Part shown: one piece after another, positions 7,448-13,728 of the stretch
Position numbering within the stretch: position 1 is the first letter of the stretch
Layout of the letters: each line of letters begins with the position of its first letter
NCBI GenBank assembly: GCA_035544515.1
Contig: DATKEG010000065.1
Span: 1-13,728 of the forward strand
Source: DATKEG01 sp035544515
GTDB lineage: Bacteria; Acidobacteriota; Vicinamibacteria; Fen-336
Reading direction: 5' to 3'
DNA: 13,728 bases
The notes under the pieces: generated by a model
Databases searched by the model: none
Told to the model about the DNA's origin: nothing
Seen by the model: only the letters and a program-made list of their open reading frames with translations
Made by a program: the position numbers and the translations under genes

Positions 7448-8209
7448 TCAGGCGACGGAACCGGCGGGCCGCTCGGTGCCGATCACCCGGTCGCGGCCGC
7501 GGCGCTTGGCGGCGTAGAGCGCGGCGTCGGCGCGCGCGCGCAGCAGCTCCGCGGTGGCGTCCTCCTCGCCCAGCGTGGTGCCCACTCCCACCGAGACGGT
7601 CATGGCTTCGCCGGCGTCGCCCGCCGATGCGCTCACCAGCGCGCGGATCCGCTCCCCCAGGGTCACCCCGGCCGCGGCCGTCGTGTCCGGCGCGAGCAGC
7701 GCGAACTCGTCGCCGCCCCAGCGCGCGGCCAGGTCCGTGCTCCTCGCCGTGTCCCGGAGCGCGGTCGCGACCCGGACGAGGGCCCGGTCGCCGGACAGGT
7801 GGCCGCCGCGATCGTTGATCGCCTTGAGGCCGTCCACGTCGATGAAGAGCAGCGAGAGGGGATGGCGGTACCGTCGCGCCCGCGCGGTCTCCTCGACCAG
7901 CCGCTCCTCGAACGCGCGCGTGTTGCGCAGGCCGGTGAGGGGATCCGTCTGGGCCAGGGCCAGCAGCCGGTCGGCCTGACGGCCCAGCACGTAACCGAAG
8001 ACCAGGAACACCGACAAGGTCGAGAGGGTCACGTACGTGAAGGCGGCGGGGTCGGCCGCGAGCACGTCGCGGACCCGTTCCGGCCACGCGCGGTCGATGG
8101 CGGCGCCGCGCACCAGGAGCAAGCCCAGGGGCGCCCCGGTCGACAGGAGAGCGGCCGCCGCCGCATACAGCCACCGTCGTGGCCAGGGCCGGCTAGCGTG
8201 GAGCCTCAC
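7448..8209 (-). CDS. Membrane-anchored diguanylate cyclase
   Basis: This 253-residue protein has two membrane helices (about 14-34 and 57-76) around a short periplasmic loop of about 22 residues, a short linker helix (77-88, GRQADRLLALAQ), and a GGDEF domain from TDPLTGLRN (88) to the end. The domain is complete: metal ligand D124, guanine contacts N132 and D141, GGDEF at 165-169 and an inhibitory site R156-x2-D159 exactly five residues before it. It should make c-di-GMP at the inner membrane. The loop is too small for a known sensor fold, so any signal may come through the helices or a partner. Start GTG 8209 has a GGGGAGGGG ribosome site 7 nt upstream and overlaps the SUKH stop by 17 nt. 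A longer reading from 8320 adds only Arg/Pro-rich shadow sequence. Confidence 0.9.
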   Translation of the reverse strand: MRLHASRPWPRRWLYAAAAALLSTGAPLGLLLVRGAAIDRAWPERVRDVLAADPAAFTYVTLSTLSVFLVFGYVLGRQADRLLALAQTDPLTGLRNTRAFEERLVEETARARRYRHPLSLLFIDVDGLKAINDRGGHLSGDRALVRVATALRDTARSTDLAARWGGDEFALLAPDTTAAAGVTLGERIRALVSASAGDAGEAMTVSVGVGTTLGEEDATAELLRARADAALYAAKRRGRDRVIGTERPAGSVA

Positions 8210-8654
8210 GCCCCGGCCCCTCCCCGGGGCGGTGCGCCGGAAGGACGACGGCCTCGAGGAACGCCGGCAGGTCGGGCCAGGCGCGGCCGTCCTCGGCCAG
8301 GACCGGAGCGCTTCCGCCACGGGACAGGTCGAACAGATGAAGCGCGCCTTCGCAACGGTGGATCGGGACGAGGTGGGCCGGCCAGGGCGGGCGCGACTCC
8401 TCCAGCCGCCGGCGGACGGTCAAGAGGTCGGGCACCAGCTCGATGTCGTGCACCATCAACCGGCGTCCGCCGAACACCTCGTGCTTGTCGTAGAGGATCC
8501 CGCCGCCCACGTGCGCGAGCAGGGTCCGGAACTCGGCCGGAAGGCGTTTTCCCAGCCCCTCCTCGAGCACCTCGAGGTCGCGCTCGGAGCAGCGCTGGGT
8601 CAGGTGCAGCGCGGCGTCGCGCTGCAGCACGGCCATGGCCTCGTCCATCGTCAT
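8193..8654 (-). CDS. SMI1/KNR4 (SUKH) family protein
   Basis: This 153-residue protein carries the SUKH pattern: a helix with S23-E24 leading into LEEGLGKRLPAEFRTLL (30-46), then HVGGG (48-52) in place of the usual NGG, an FGG-R-L strand (61-65), a helical stretch (ELVPDLL) and a late LVPIH...GALHLFDLS strand pair (95-111) ending in WPDLPAFLEAV. The tail after residue 138 is Pro/Gly/Arg-rich and disordered-looking. Many SUKH proteins are immunity proteins against secreted nuclease or deaminase toxins; others, like yeast Knr4, are signalling scaffolds. No toxin gene is adjacent. ATG 8654 lies 5 bp after the TonB stop with GAGG overlapping that stop; ATG 8648 is an alternative. The 3' end overlaps the cyclase, so the three genes are a coupled unit. 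Confidence 0.75.
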   Translation of the reverse strand: MTMDEAMAVLQRDAALHLTQRCSERDLEVLEEGLGKRLPAEFRTLLAHVGGGILYDKHEVFGGRRLMVHDIELVPDLLTVRRRLEESRPPWPAHLVPIHRCEGALHLFDLSRGGSAPVLAEDGRAWPDLPAFLEAVVLPAHRPGEGPGREAPR

Positions 8655-8659
8655 CGGCC

Positions 8660-9481
8660 TCAGCGCCGCTCGAGGTTGAAGTTCATGGTGACCACGAGCA
8701 TGAACTCGCAGGGGACGCCGTTGAGCAGCAGCGGCTGGTAGCGCCACTGGCGGACCGCGTCGAGCGCGGCCTGCTCGAAGAGCGGGTTGCCGCTCACGAA
8801 GCGGGCCGACTTCACGCGGCCGTTCACGTCCACGTGCGCGTCCACCACCGCGTGGCCGGAGATGCCGCTCTGCACGGCCAGCTCGGGGTAGGCGGGGGCC
8901 ACGCCCTGCACGCGCTTCGGCGCGACGAGCTTGCCGCCGATACGCACCACCGGCGCGGGCGGCGGCGCGGGTGCCTCTCGCGGCAGCCCGCCCACGATCC
9001 CACCGATGACACCGCCCGGCACTCCCCCCTCCACGCCGCCGGGGACGCCACCCTCCACGCCGAAGTCGAGCGAGGGTTCCTGGGTCAGGCGGTCCGGTAT
9101 CTCGATGGGAGCCGTGAAGCGCCCGGGTTGAGGCGGGCGGACCAGGGCCGGCGCCTTCGCGCGCGCGCTGGTGGACGACGCCGCGGGCGGGGGCGGGGGA
9201 GGGGGCGGGGGCGGCGCGGCGCCCGCGGGGGTCACGAAGAACGCGCGGAGCGCGCGGTCGGCCGCCGGCGGGATCTCGTCCGAGAGCAGCGGCACGAGCA
9301 CAACGACCGCGAGCAGGATCCCGTGGATGAGCAACGAGCCGAGCGCGGTGAGGCTGCGGCCACGGGCGACCGATTCGCTCCCGGTGAGGGCCAGGCTCGT
9401 GAAGCGGAACGTGGCCGGCGGCACGGCCGCGCGTGGGCGGACTTCGACCAGGAGCGGGGTGGCGAGAGCGGGCTGGGCCAT
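8660..9481 (-). CDS. TonB-like energy transducer
   Basis: This 273-residue inner-membrane protein spans the periplasm and should pass proton-motive energy from ExbB/ExbD to outer-membrane receptors. In order: an unusually long cytoplasmic N-terminus (1-43), one membrane helix (about 45-66), a run of ten prolines (90-99), a periplasmic linker with VEGGVPGG twice (142-157) and a VxGG-rich continuation to 165, then a TonB C-terminal domain (about 183-273) with APAYPE (195-200), a GHAVVDAHVDVNGRV strand pair and AALDAVRQWRYQP (238-250). No exbB or exbD is in the window. ATG 9481 is chosen for its GGAGGA site at 9485-9490; the open frame continues upstream to 9709 through non-family sequence. The Gly-Val-Pro repeats resemble those I recall from acidobacterial TonB proteins. 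Confidence 0.88.
   Translation of the reverse strand: MAQPALATPLLVEVRPRAAVPPATFRFTSLALTGSESVARGRSLTALGSLLIHGILLAVVVLVPLLSDEIPPAADRALRAFFVTPAGAAPPPPPPPPPPAASSTSARAKAPALVRPPQPGRFTAPIEIPDRLTQEPSLDFGVEGGVPGGVEGGVPGGVIGGIVGGLPREAPAPPPAPVVRIGGKLVAPKRVQGVAPAYPELAVQSGISGHAVVDAHVDVNGRVKSARFVSGNPLFEQAALDAVRQWRYQPLLLNGVPCEFMLVVTMNFNLERR
9011..9058 (-). repeat. Two tandem VEGGVPGG-coding 24-bp units in the TonB-like gene
   Basis: The two units encode the identical octapeptide VEGGVPGG but differ at five codons, all synonymous third positions, so the peptide repeat has been kept while the DNA drifted. A degenerate VIGGIVGG continuation follows. Confidence 0.8.
9185..9214 (-). repeat. Ten-proline codon run with G-quadruplex-capable opposite strand
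   Basis: Ten consecutive proline codons (residues 90-99 of the TonB-like protein) appear on the plus strand as five or more runs of 3-5 G separated by single bases. This meets the simple G-quadruplex pattern, and long Pro runs are known to need EF-P for translation. Confidence 0.8.
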
Positions 9482-9503
9482 GGCTTCCTCCGGGATCCAC
9501 ACG

Positions 9504-9519
9504 AACAATCGGCGTGCCA
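9504..9519 (-). promoter_or_regulatory. Weak sigma-54-like site facing the TonB-like gene
   Basis: On the minus strand TGGCACG-CCGA-TTGTT matches the -24 element of the sigma-54 consensus (TGGCACG-N4-TTGCW) perfectly. At -12 it has GT instead of the near-invariant GC. Transcription would start near 9493, leaving a very short leader that just includes the GGAGGA site at 9485-9490. The -12 mismatch makes it doubtful. Confidence 0.3.
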
Positions 9520-9638
9520 GCACAGGCGCGGCGCAACCTCCTTTGATCGGCGGACATGCGGCGAAGCGTGCGGGCGTGGGCGCGAAGGATTTGCGTGCAT
9601 GGGCGCAGTCCCGGCGAACCTTGCGCGCAGGATACCGC

Positions 9639-9654
9639 TTTTCGCGGCCGAAAA
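9639..9654. promoter_or_regulatory. Inverted repeat in the divergent intergenic region
   Basis: TTTTCG-CGGC-CGAAAA is a perfect 6-bp inverted repeat with a 4-bp centre, and the most AT-rich spot in the 253-bp region 9482-9734. It sits about 56 bp upstream of the predicted start of the radical SAM transcript. It could be an operator or activator site; no regulator can be named. The rest of the region shows no convincing gene. Confidence 0.35.
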
Positions 9655-9676
9655 CGAGGAAATCCCCGTCGGAAGC

Positions 9677-9692
9677 GGGCACCGTGCTTGCA
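9677..9692 (+). promoter_or_regulatory. Sigma-54-type promoter for the radical SAM-resB-ccsA genes
   Basis: GGGCAC-CGTGC-TTGCA matches TGGCAC-N5-TTGCA at every specified base but the first, with the required GG-N10-GC spacing (GG 9678-9679, GC 9690-9691). Transcription would start near 9703, about 32 nt before the ATG at 9735 and upstream of its GGAG ribosome site. Such promoters need an AAA+ enhancer-binding activator, none of which is encoded in the window. Confidence 0.5.
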
Positions 9693-9734
9693 CCACCGGC
9701 CCGCGGCACGCGATCCGAGTGTCATGGAGACCGC

Positions 9735-10871
9735 ATGAACCGTCCCCTCTTCGCCGACGTCGACTTCCAGCGCGCGCCGTTCCTCGTCATCTGGGAGACG
9801 ACACAGGCCTGCGCCCTGGCCTGCCGTCACTGCCGTGCCTCGGCGCGGCCCTGGCGCGATCCGCTCGAGCTGACCACGGTCGAGGGCCGGGCGCTCATCG
9901 AGCAGGTGGCGAAGATGGGCACCCCCCTGCTCGTGCTCAGCGGCGGCGATCCCGTGAACCGTCCCGACCTGTTCGAGCTGGTGCGGCACGCGAAACGGGC
10001 CGGCCTGCGCGTGGCCACCATCCCCGCCGCCACCGCCGACCTCACCGAGGATCTGGTGGTCGCGCTGCGGGACGCCGGCCTCGACCAGATGGCGCTGAGC
10101 CTGGACTTCCCGCGCGCCGAGCTGCACGACACGTTCCGCGGCGTGCCCGGCGCGTTCGCGAAGACCATGCAGGCCGCGGGCTGGGCGCGCGCCGCGGGCC
10201 TGCCCCTGCAGATCAACACCACCGTCTGCGGCGACACCGCGCCCTACCTCGGGGAGATGGCCGAGCTCGTGGAGCGGCTGGGGGTCGTGTTCTGGGAGGT
10301 GTTCTTCCTGGTGCCCACCGGGCGCGGGAGCGCGCTCGGAGGCCTGGCCCCCGAGGACTGCGAGCGCCTCTTCGACTTCATCTACCGGACGCAGAAGAAG
10401 GGCGGCTTCGTGGTGAAGGTGACCGAGGCGCCTCACTACCGCCGGCACGTGGCGCAGCGGGAGCGTCGGCTCGGCGGCGAGCACGGGCGGCCGCGCTCGG
10501 CGGTGCCCATGCCCGCCCTGCTCACCCGGTCGGAGGGGCCCGGCCACACCGTGGGCCTGGCGCCGCGCGGCGTGAACGCGGGCAGCGGGTTCCTCTTCGT
10601 CTCGCACGTGGGCGACATCTACCCGAGCGGGTTCCTGCCCCTGCGCGCGGGCAACGTCCGCGCCACGCGCCTCGAGGACGCCTACCGCGACTCGGAGCTG
10701 TTCCGCGGCCTGCGCGCGCCGGACCGGCTCAAGGGCCGTTGCGGCCGCTGCGAGTACCGCTTCATCTGCGGCGGCTCCCGCTCGCGCGCGTTCGCCATGA
10801 CCGGGGATCACCTGGAGACGGATCCCTGGTGCACCTACCAGCCGGCGGCCGCGGCCCACGCCGCCCTGTGA
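9735..10871 (+). CDS. Radical SAM/SPASM protein, TIGR04053 (BA_1875) type
   Basis: This 378-residue protein has the radical SAM cluster motif C26-x3-C30-x2-C33 near the N-terminus, the SAM-contacting GGDP at 70-73 and a C-terminal SPASM-type Cys set (C336-x2-C339-x5-C345 and C366) for an auxiliary Fe-S cluster. The sequence FLVIWETTQACALACRHCRA, the TEAPHYRR segment (230-237) and YPSGFLPLRAGNVR (296-309) match the TIGR04053 group as I know it. The group is close to AhbD and NirJ, which modify haem precursors, and to peptide-modifying maturases; its own reaction is not established. ATG 9735 has GGAG 5 nt upstream. ResB starts 13 bp downstream, which points to haem or cytochrome c work. No small precursor peptide gene is visible nearby, which argues mildly against a peptide maturase. 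Confidence 0.88.
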   Translation: MNRPLFADVDFQRAPFLVIWETTQACALACRHCRASARPWRDPLELTTVEGRALIEQVAKMGTPLLVLSGGDPVNRPDLFELVRHAKRAGLRVATIPAATADLTEDLVVALRDAGLDQMALSLDFPRAELHDTFRGVPGAFAKTMQAAGWARAAGLPLQINTTVCGDTAPYLGEMAELVERLGVVFWEVFFLVPTGRGSALGGLAPEDCERLFDFIYRTQKKGGFVVKVTEAPHYRRHVAQRERRLGGEHGRPRSAVPMPALLTRSEGPGHTVGLAPRGVNAGSGFLFVSHVGDIYPSGFLPLRAGNVRATRLEDAYRDSELFRGLRAPDRLKGRCGRCEYRFICGGSRSRAFAMTGDHLETDPWCTYQPAAAAHAAL

Positions 10872-10884
10872 CGGAGGGACGCGC

Positions 10885-12327
10885 ATGAGATCCGGGTGGG
10901 ACGTGCTGGCGGACGCGCTGGCCTCGCTCAAGCTGGCCGTGGCCACCATGAGCGCGCTCGGCGTGGCCTGCATCGTGGCGACCTTCTACGAGGCGCAGCA
11001 CGGCACCGCGGCCGCACAGCGGGTGTTCTACCGGAGCCCGTGGTTCAACTTCCTGCTCGCGCTGCTGGCCGTGAACGTGTTGTGGTCCGTGGTCAAGCGC
11101 TATCCCTGGGACCGCCACCACACGGGCTTCGTGCTCGCCCATGCGGGCATCCTGCTCATCCTCGGCGGCTCGGTGTATTCGCTGCACGCCGGCCTCGACG
11201 GCCGCCTGGCTCTGGTCGAGGGCGAGACCGGCGATCGCGTCTCCCTGTCGCGCGAGTCGCTGCGCGTGAGGCTGCCCGACGGCGTGGAGGCGGAGGTGGG
11301 CGTCGCGTTCCACGACCGCGCGCCGTCGCCCGGCGCGCGCCTGCCGCTGCCCGGCACGGGCGCCGCGCTGGTGATCGAGGAGTACCGGGCCCACGTGCGC
11401 GTCAGCGAGACGCTGGGGGAGGGCGAGGACGAGACGGCGCCCCTGGGCCCCGCGCTCCACTTCACGCTGGCCACGCCCTTCCTGACGCAGGACGGCTGGC
11501 TCATGGCCGGCGACCCCGAGCGCCGCCGGGCGAGTTTCGGACCGGTGGTGCTCAGCTTCCACCAGGCCGCGCCGCGCGCGGACACCCACGTCGCGCCCCC
11601 GGCCACGGGTAGCGGGCTCGCCTTCCTGCTCATGCCCGACGGCGGCCTGCGCTACACCCTGGACGCGCACGGCGCGCCGCCCTCCTCCGGCGCCGTCGAG
11701 GTGGGCCGGCCCATCCAGACGCCGTGGATGCAGATGACCGTCACCGTGGACCGGCTGCTGCGCCGGGCGGCCATGCGGCGCGTGGTGATCCGCGCGGCGC
11801 CGCCCGCGCGCGAGGAGGAGCGTCGGCCCGCGGTGCGCGTGCGGCTCGAAGGGGCCGGTCCGAGCCAGGCGGAATGGCTGGCCTGGGGCGAGTCGCGCCC
11901 GGTGCGCGCGGGCGGAGGGCGCGCCCAGCTCGCCTACGTGCCGGCCGAGGTGGCGCTGCCCTTCCGGTTCACGCTGCTCCGGTTCAAGTCCGAGAAGTAC
12001 CCCGGCTCGGCCATGCCGGCCACCTACGAGAGCCGCGTGCGCGTGGACGATCCGGAGGCGGGCGCGTCGGAGTACCTGATCTCCATGAACAACCCGCTCC
12101 GCCACCGCGGCTACATCTTCTTCCAGTCCTCGTTCGCCGAGGGGGCGCGCATGACGTCCGTCTTCTCGGTGGTGCGCTCGCCCGGCCTGCCCGTCGTCTA
12201 CCTCGGCACCGCGCTGCTCAGCGTCGGTGTGCTTTGGATGTTCTACGTGAAGCCGCGCCTGGCGAAGCGGCAGGGACGTCGCGCGCTGCGTGAACGGCGG
12301 TTGGGGACGGCGCGGTATGCCCTTTGA
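10885..12327 (+). CDS. resB: ResB-family cytochrome c biogenesis protein
   Basis: This 480-residue inner-membrane protein is one half of the System II haem handling and ligation complex (ResB/CcsB with CcsA). Membrane helices lie at about 11-33, 53-71, 82-100 and 436-456, framing a large periplasmic domain (about 101-433), the usual ResB topology. Signature pieces are DALASLKLAVATMSALGV at the start, RHHTGFVLAHAGILLILGG (77-95) and SMNNPLRHRGYIFFQSSF (400-417) just before the last helix. The cytoplasmic tail after 457 is basic. ATG 10885 has a GGAGGG site at 10873-10878. It lies between the radical SAM gene and ccsA with gaps of 13 and 37 bp, so an operon is likely. No thioredoxin-like ResA or CcdA is in the window. 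Confidence 0.9.
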   Translation: MRSGWDVLADALASLKLAVATMSALGVACIVATFYEAQHGTAAAQRVFYRSPWFNFLLALLAVNVLWSVVKRYPWDRHHTGFVLAHAGILLILGGSVYSLHAGLDGRLALVEGETGDRVSLSRESLRVRLPDGVEAEVGVAFHDRAPSPGARLPLPGTGAALVIEEYRAHVRVSETLGEGEDETAPLGPALHFTLATPFLTQDGWLMAGDPERRRASFGPVVLSFHQAAPRADTHVAPPATGSGLAFLLMPDGGLRYTLDAHGAPPSSGAVEVGRPIQTPWMQMTVTVDRLLRRAAMRRVVIRAAPPAREEERRPAVRVRLEGAGPSQAEWLAWGESRPVRAGGGRAQLAYVPAEVALPFRFTLLRFKSEKYPGSAMPATYESRVRVDDPEAGASEYLISMNNPLRHRGYIFFQSSFAEGARMTSVFSVVRSPGLPVVYLGTALLSVGVLWMFYVKPRLAKRQGRRALRERRLGTARYAL

Positions 12328-12364
12328 TGGGCATCCTACGAAGACGCACGGATCCGGAGGAATG

Positions 12365-13728
12365 ATGCGCACGCTCCTTGGCCTGGCCCTCGCTCTCGCC
12401 GCCGTGGCACCCGCGGCCGCGGACCCGGACCTCTCGCCGCTTCGCACGCTGGCCATCCAGGACGGCGGGCGCAACAAGCCGCTCGACACGTTCGCCCGCG
12501 AGACCGCCCGCCGCGTTTCCGGCGCGCGCGCCTTCACCGGCGGCGAGCAGATCGCCTCGCTCGACCCGGCGGAGTGGGTGATCTCGCTCGTCTCGGATCC
12601 GCGGCGCTGGGAGGCCGAGCCGATGTTCCGCGTCACGCACGCCGCGCTGCGCGAGAGGATCGGCCTGCCCGCGGGCCAGGACCGCTTCACCTTCCAGGAG
12701 CTGGTCGGCCACGAGCCGTTCCTCGAAGCGGCCGAAGAGGTTCGGGAGCGGATGCGGATCGACCCCGACGCTCGCCTCGACCCTGTCGAGCAGGAGGTCG
12801 CGGGCCTCTACGGCACCCTCTCCACCGTCGCGGGCATCTTCTCCGGCGAGGCGCTGCGGATGGTGCCGGCCCCGGCGGCCGAGGACGGCGCCTGGCTCAC
12901 GGTCGCGGAGCTCGGGAAGGTGGAGGGGCCGGCGGGGGCCACCCTGAGGCAGCGCGTGGGGGACCTGGCGGTGGCCTCGCGGCAGGGGGACCGGCCGGCG
13001 CTGGCCGCGGCGGCCCGCGCGCTGTCGCTCACGCTGCGCGAGCTCGCCCCCGCCGCCTATCCGTCGGCCGCCGCGCTCGAGCGCGAGGTGCTCTACAACC
13101 GGCTCAAGCCGTTCCGGCTTTCCTGGATCCTGTACCTGGCCGGTTTCCTCGCCCTCCTGGCCGGCCTGGCCGTGCGCACGCGCGTGGCCCCCGCGCTGGG
13201 TCTCGCCTTCGTGCTCGCCGGCTTCGCCCTGACCACCTACGGCATGGTCCTGCGCACGTTCGTGGCCGGCCGCGCGCCGGTGACGAACATGTACGAGACG
13301 GTGGTGTTCGCGGCCTGGGGCGCGGTGCTTCTCGCCCTCCTCTTCGAGCTGCGCTCCCGGACGCGGGTGGTGACGGCCTGCGCGGCCGGGCTGGCCGTGG
13401 TCGCGCTGATCCTCGCGGACAACGTGCCGATCATGGACGGGTCGATCACGCCGCTGGTGCCCGTGCTGCGCGACAACACCTGGCTCACGCTGCACGTGCT
13501 CACCATCACCCTGGGTTACGCGGCCTTCCTGCTCGCGCTCGGGCTGGGGCACGTCAACCTCGGCCTGTTCCTGTTCGCGCCGCAGCGCGCCGCCCTGCTC
13601 AAGTCCCTCACGCAGTTCCTCTACCGGTCGCTGCAGGTGGGGACGCTCTTCCTGGCGGTGGGCACGCTGCTCGGAGGGGTCTGGGCGTCGTACTCCTGGG
13701 GCCGCTTCTGGGGATGGGACCCGAAGGA
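12365..13728 (+). CDS. ccsA: CcsA-type cytochrome c synthase with exported N-terminal domain (3'-truncated)
   Basis: The frame runs off the window end after 454 complete codons. Residues 1-19 are an export signal, with likely cleavage after AAA. Residues 20-250 form a soluble domain beginning LSPLRTLAIQDGGRNKPLDTFARE, a conserved start in CcsA proteins of some environmental phyla. The CcsA membrane core begins at about 254 and shows APVTNMYETVVF (304-315), the haem-coordinating H377 in WLTLHVLTITLGYA, and the tryptophan-rich WWD haem-binding motif WGRFWGWDP (445-453) at the very edge. CcsA exports haem and joins it to CXXCH apocytochromes at the outer face of the inner membrane. ATG 12365 is preferred over 12362 because the GGAGG at 12356-12360 is 4 nt away. 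The missing part should hold the last helices and second conserved His. Confidence 0.92.
   Translation, partial: MRTLLGLALALAAVAPAAADPDLSPLRTLAIQDGGRNKPLDTFARETARRVSGARAFTGGEQIASLDPAEWVISLVSDPRRWEAEPMFRVTHAALRERIGLPAGQDRFTFQELVGHEPFLEAAEEVRERMRIDPDARLDPVEQEVAGLYGTLSTVAGIFSGEALRMVPAPAAEDGAWLTVAELGKVEGPAGATLRQRVGDLAVASRQGDRPALAAAARALSLTLRELAPAAYPSAAALEREVLYNRLKPFRLSWILYLAGFLALLAGLAVRTRVAPALGLAFVLAGFALTTYGMVLRTFVAGRAPVTNMYETVVFAAWGAVLLALLFELRSRTRVVTACAAGLAVVALILADNVPIMDGSITPLVPVLRDNTWLTLHVLTITLGYAAFLLALGLGHVNLGLFLFAPQRAALLKSLTQFLYRSLQVGTLFLAVGTLLGGVWASYSWGRFWGWDPK

Noticed and set aside
4423..8209. Either GGDEF protein as a Hypr (cGAMP-making) enzyme of the Geobacter/Myxococcus type
   Set aside because: Hypr enzymes replace the guanine-selecting Asp; both proteins here keep Asp in the GHLxGD motif (D172 and D141), so c-di-GMP is the predicted product.
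7172..9734. Very long plus-strand open frame opposite the cyclase, SUKH and TonB genes
   Set aside because: No recognisable domain; the minus-strand genes on the same DNA have complete motifs and ribosome sites.
9556..9738. Small open frame in the divergent intergenic region as a new peptide gene or radical SAM precursor peptide
   Set aside because: Arg-rich composition, no ribosome site, overlaps the sigma-54 site and the inverted repeat; the ATG at 9724 in this frame ends after four codons.
8655..10973. Minus-strand frame extending the SUKH gene upstream to a 926-residue protein
   Set aside because: It would run through TonB in another frame and antisense to the radical SAM gene; only the last 153 residues look like a protein family.

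Overview
The window is very GC-rich DNA from a Gram-negative bacterium. A TonB-type energy transducer, sigma-54-like promoter sites, two GGDEF proteins and a System II (ResB/CcsA) cytochrome c maturation module fit the high-GC Myxococcota, Acidobacteriota or Rokubacteria/Methylomirabilota lineages. No marker in the window fixes the phylum. I saw no rRNA, tRNA, CRISPR array or insertion sequence, and codon and base composition look uniform, so this reads as ordinary chromosome.

Layout. (1) Plus strand, 2-3877: the tail of a small AtzG/GatC-like protein overlaps an amidase, which is followed after 5 bp by an FdhF/YdeP-type molybdopterin oxidoreductase. (2) Plus strand, 3916-4407: a DinB-fold protein with its own candidate promoter. 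(3) Minus strand, 4423-5589: a diguanylate cyclase with a C-terminal PilZ domain. (4) Plus strand, 5676-6735: an exported DUF4412-like protein and a four-helix membrane protein of the 'phage holin 4_2' family. (5) Minus strand, read from 9481 down to 6769: tonB-like gene, a SUKH/SMI1-KNR4 gene, a membrane diguanylate cyclase and pdxH. The first three are tightly packed or overlapping. (6) Plus strand, 9735 to the end: a radical SAM/SPASM protein (TIGR04053 type), resB and a 3'-truncated ccsA with a large exported N-terminal domain.

How the genes may work together. The last block looks like a haem or cytochrome c maturation operon: ResB and CcsA move haem across the membrane and ligate it to apocytochromes, and the radical SAM enzyme resembles the AhbD/NirJ haem-synthesis enzymes. 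The TonB-SUKH-cyclase block points divergently away from it across a 253-bp intergenic region. That region holds a good sigma-54 (GG-N10-GC) match facing the radical SAM gene, a weaker one facing tonB, and an inverted repeat between them. This divergent locus is the most unusual arrangement in the window. Both GGDEF proteins keep the catalytic motif, the inhibitory RxxD site and the guanine-selecting Asp, so both are predicted active, feedback-inhibited c-di-GMP synthases.
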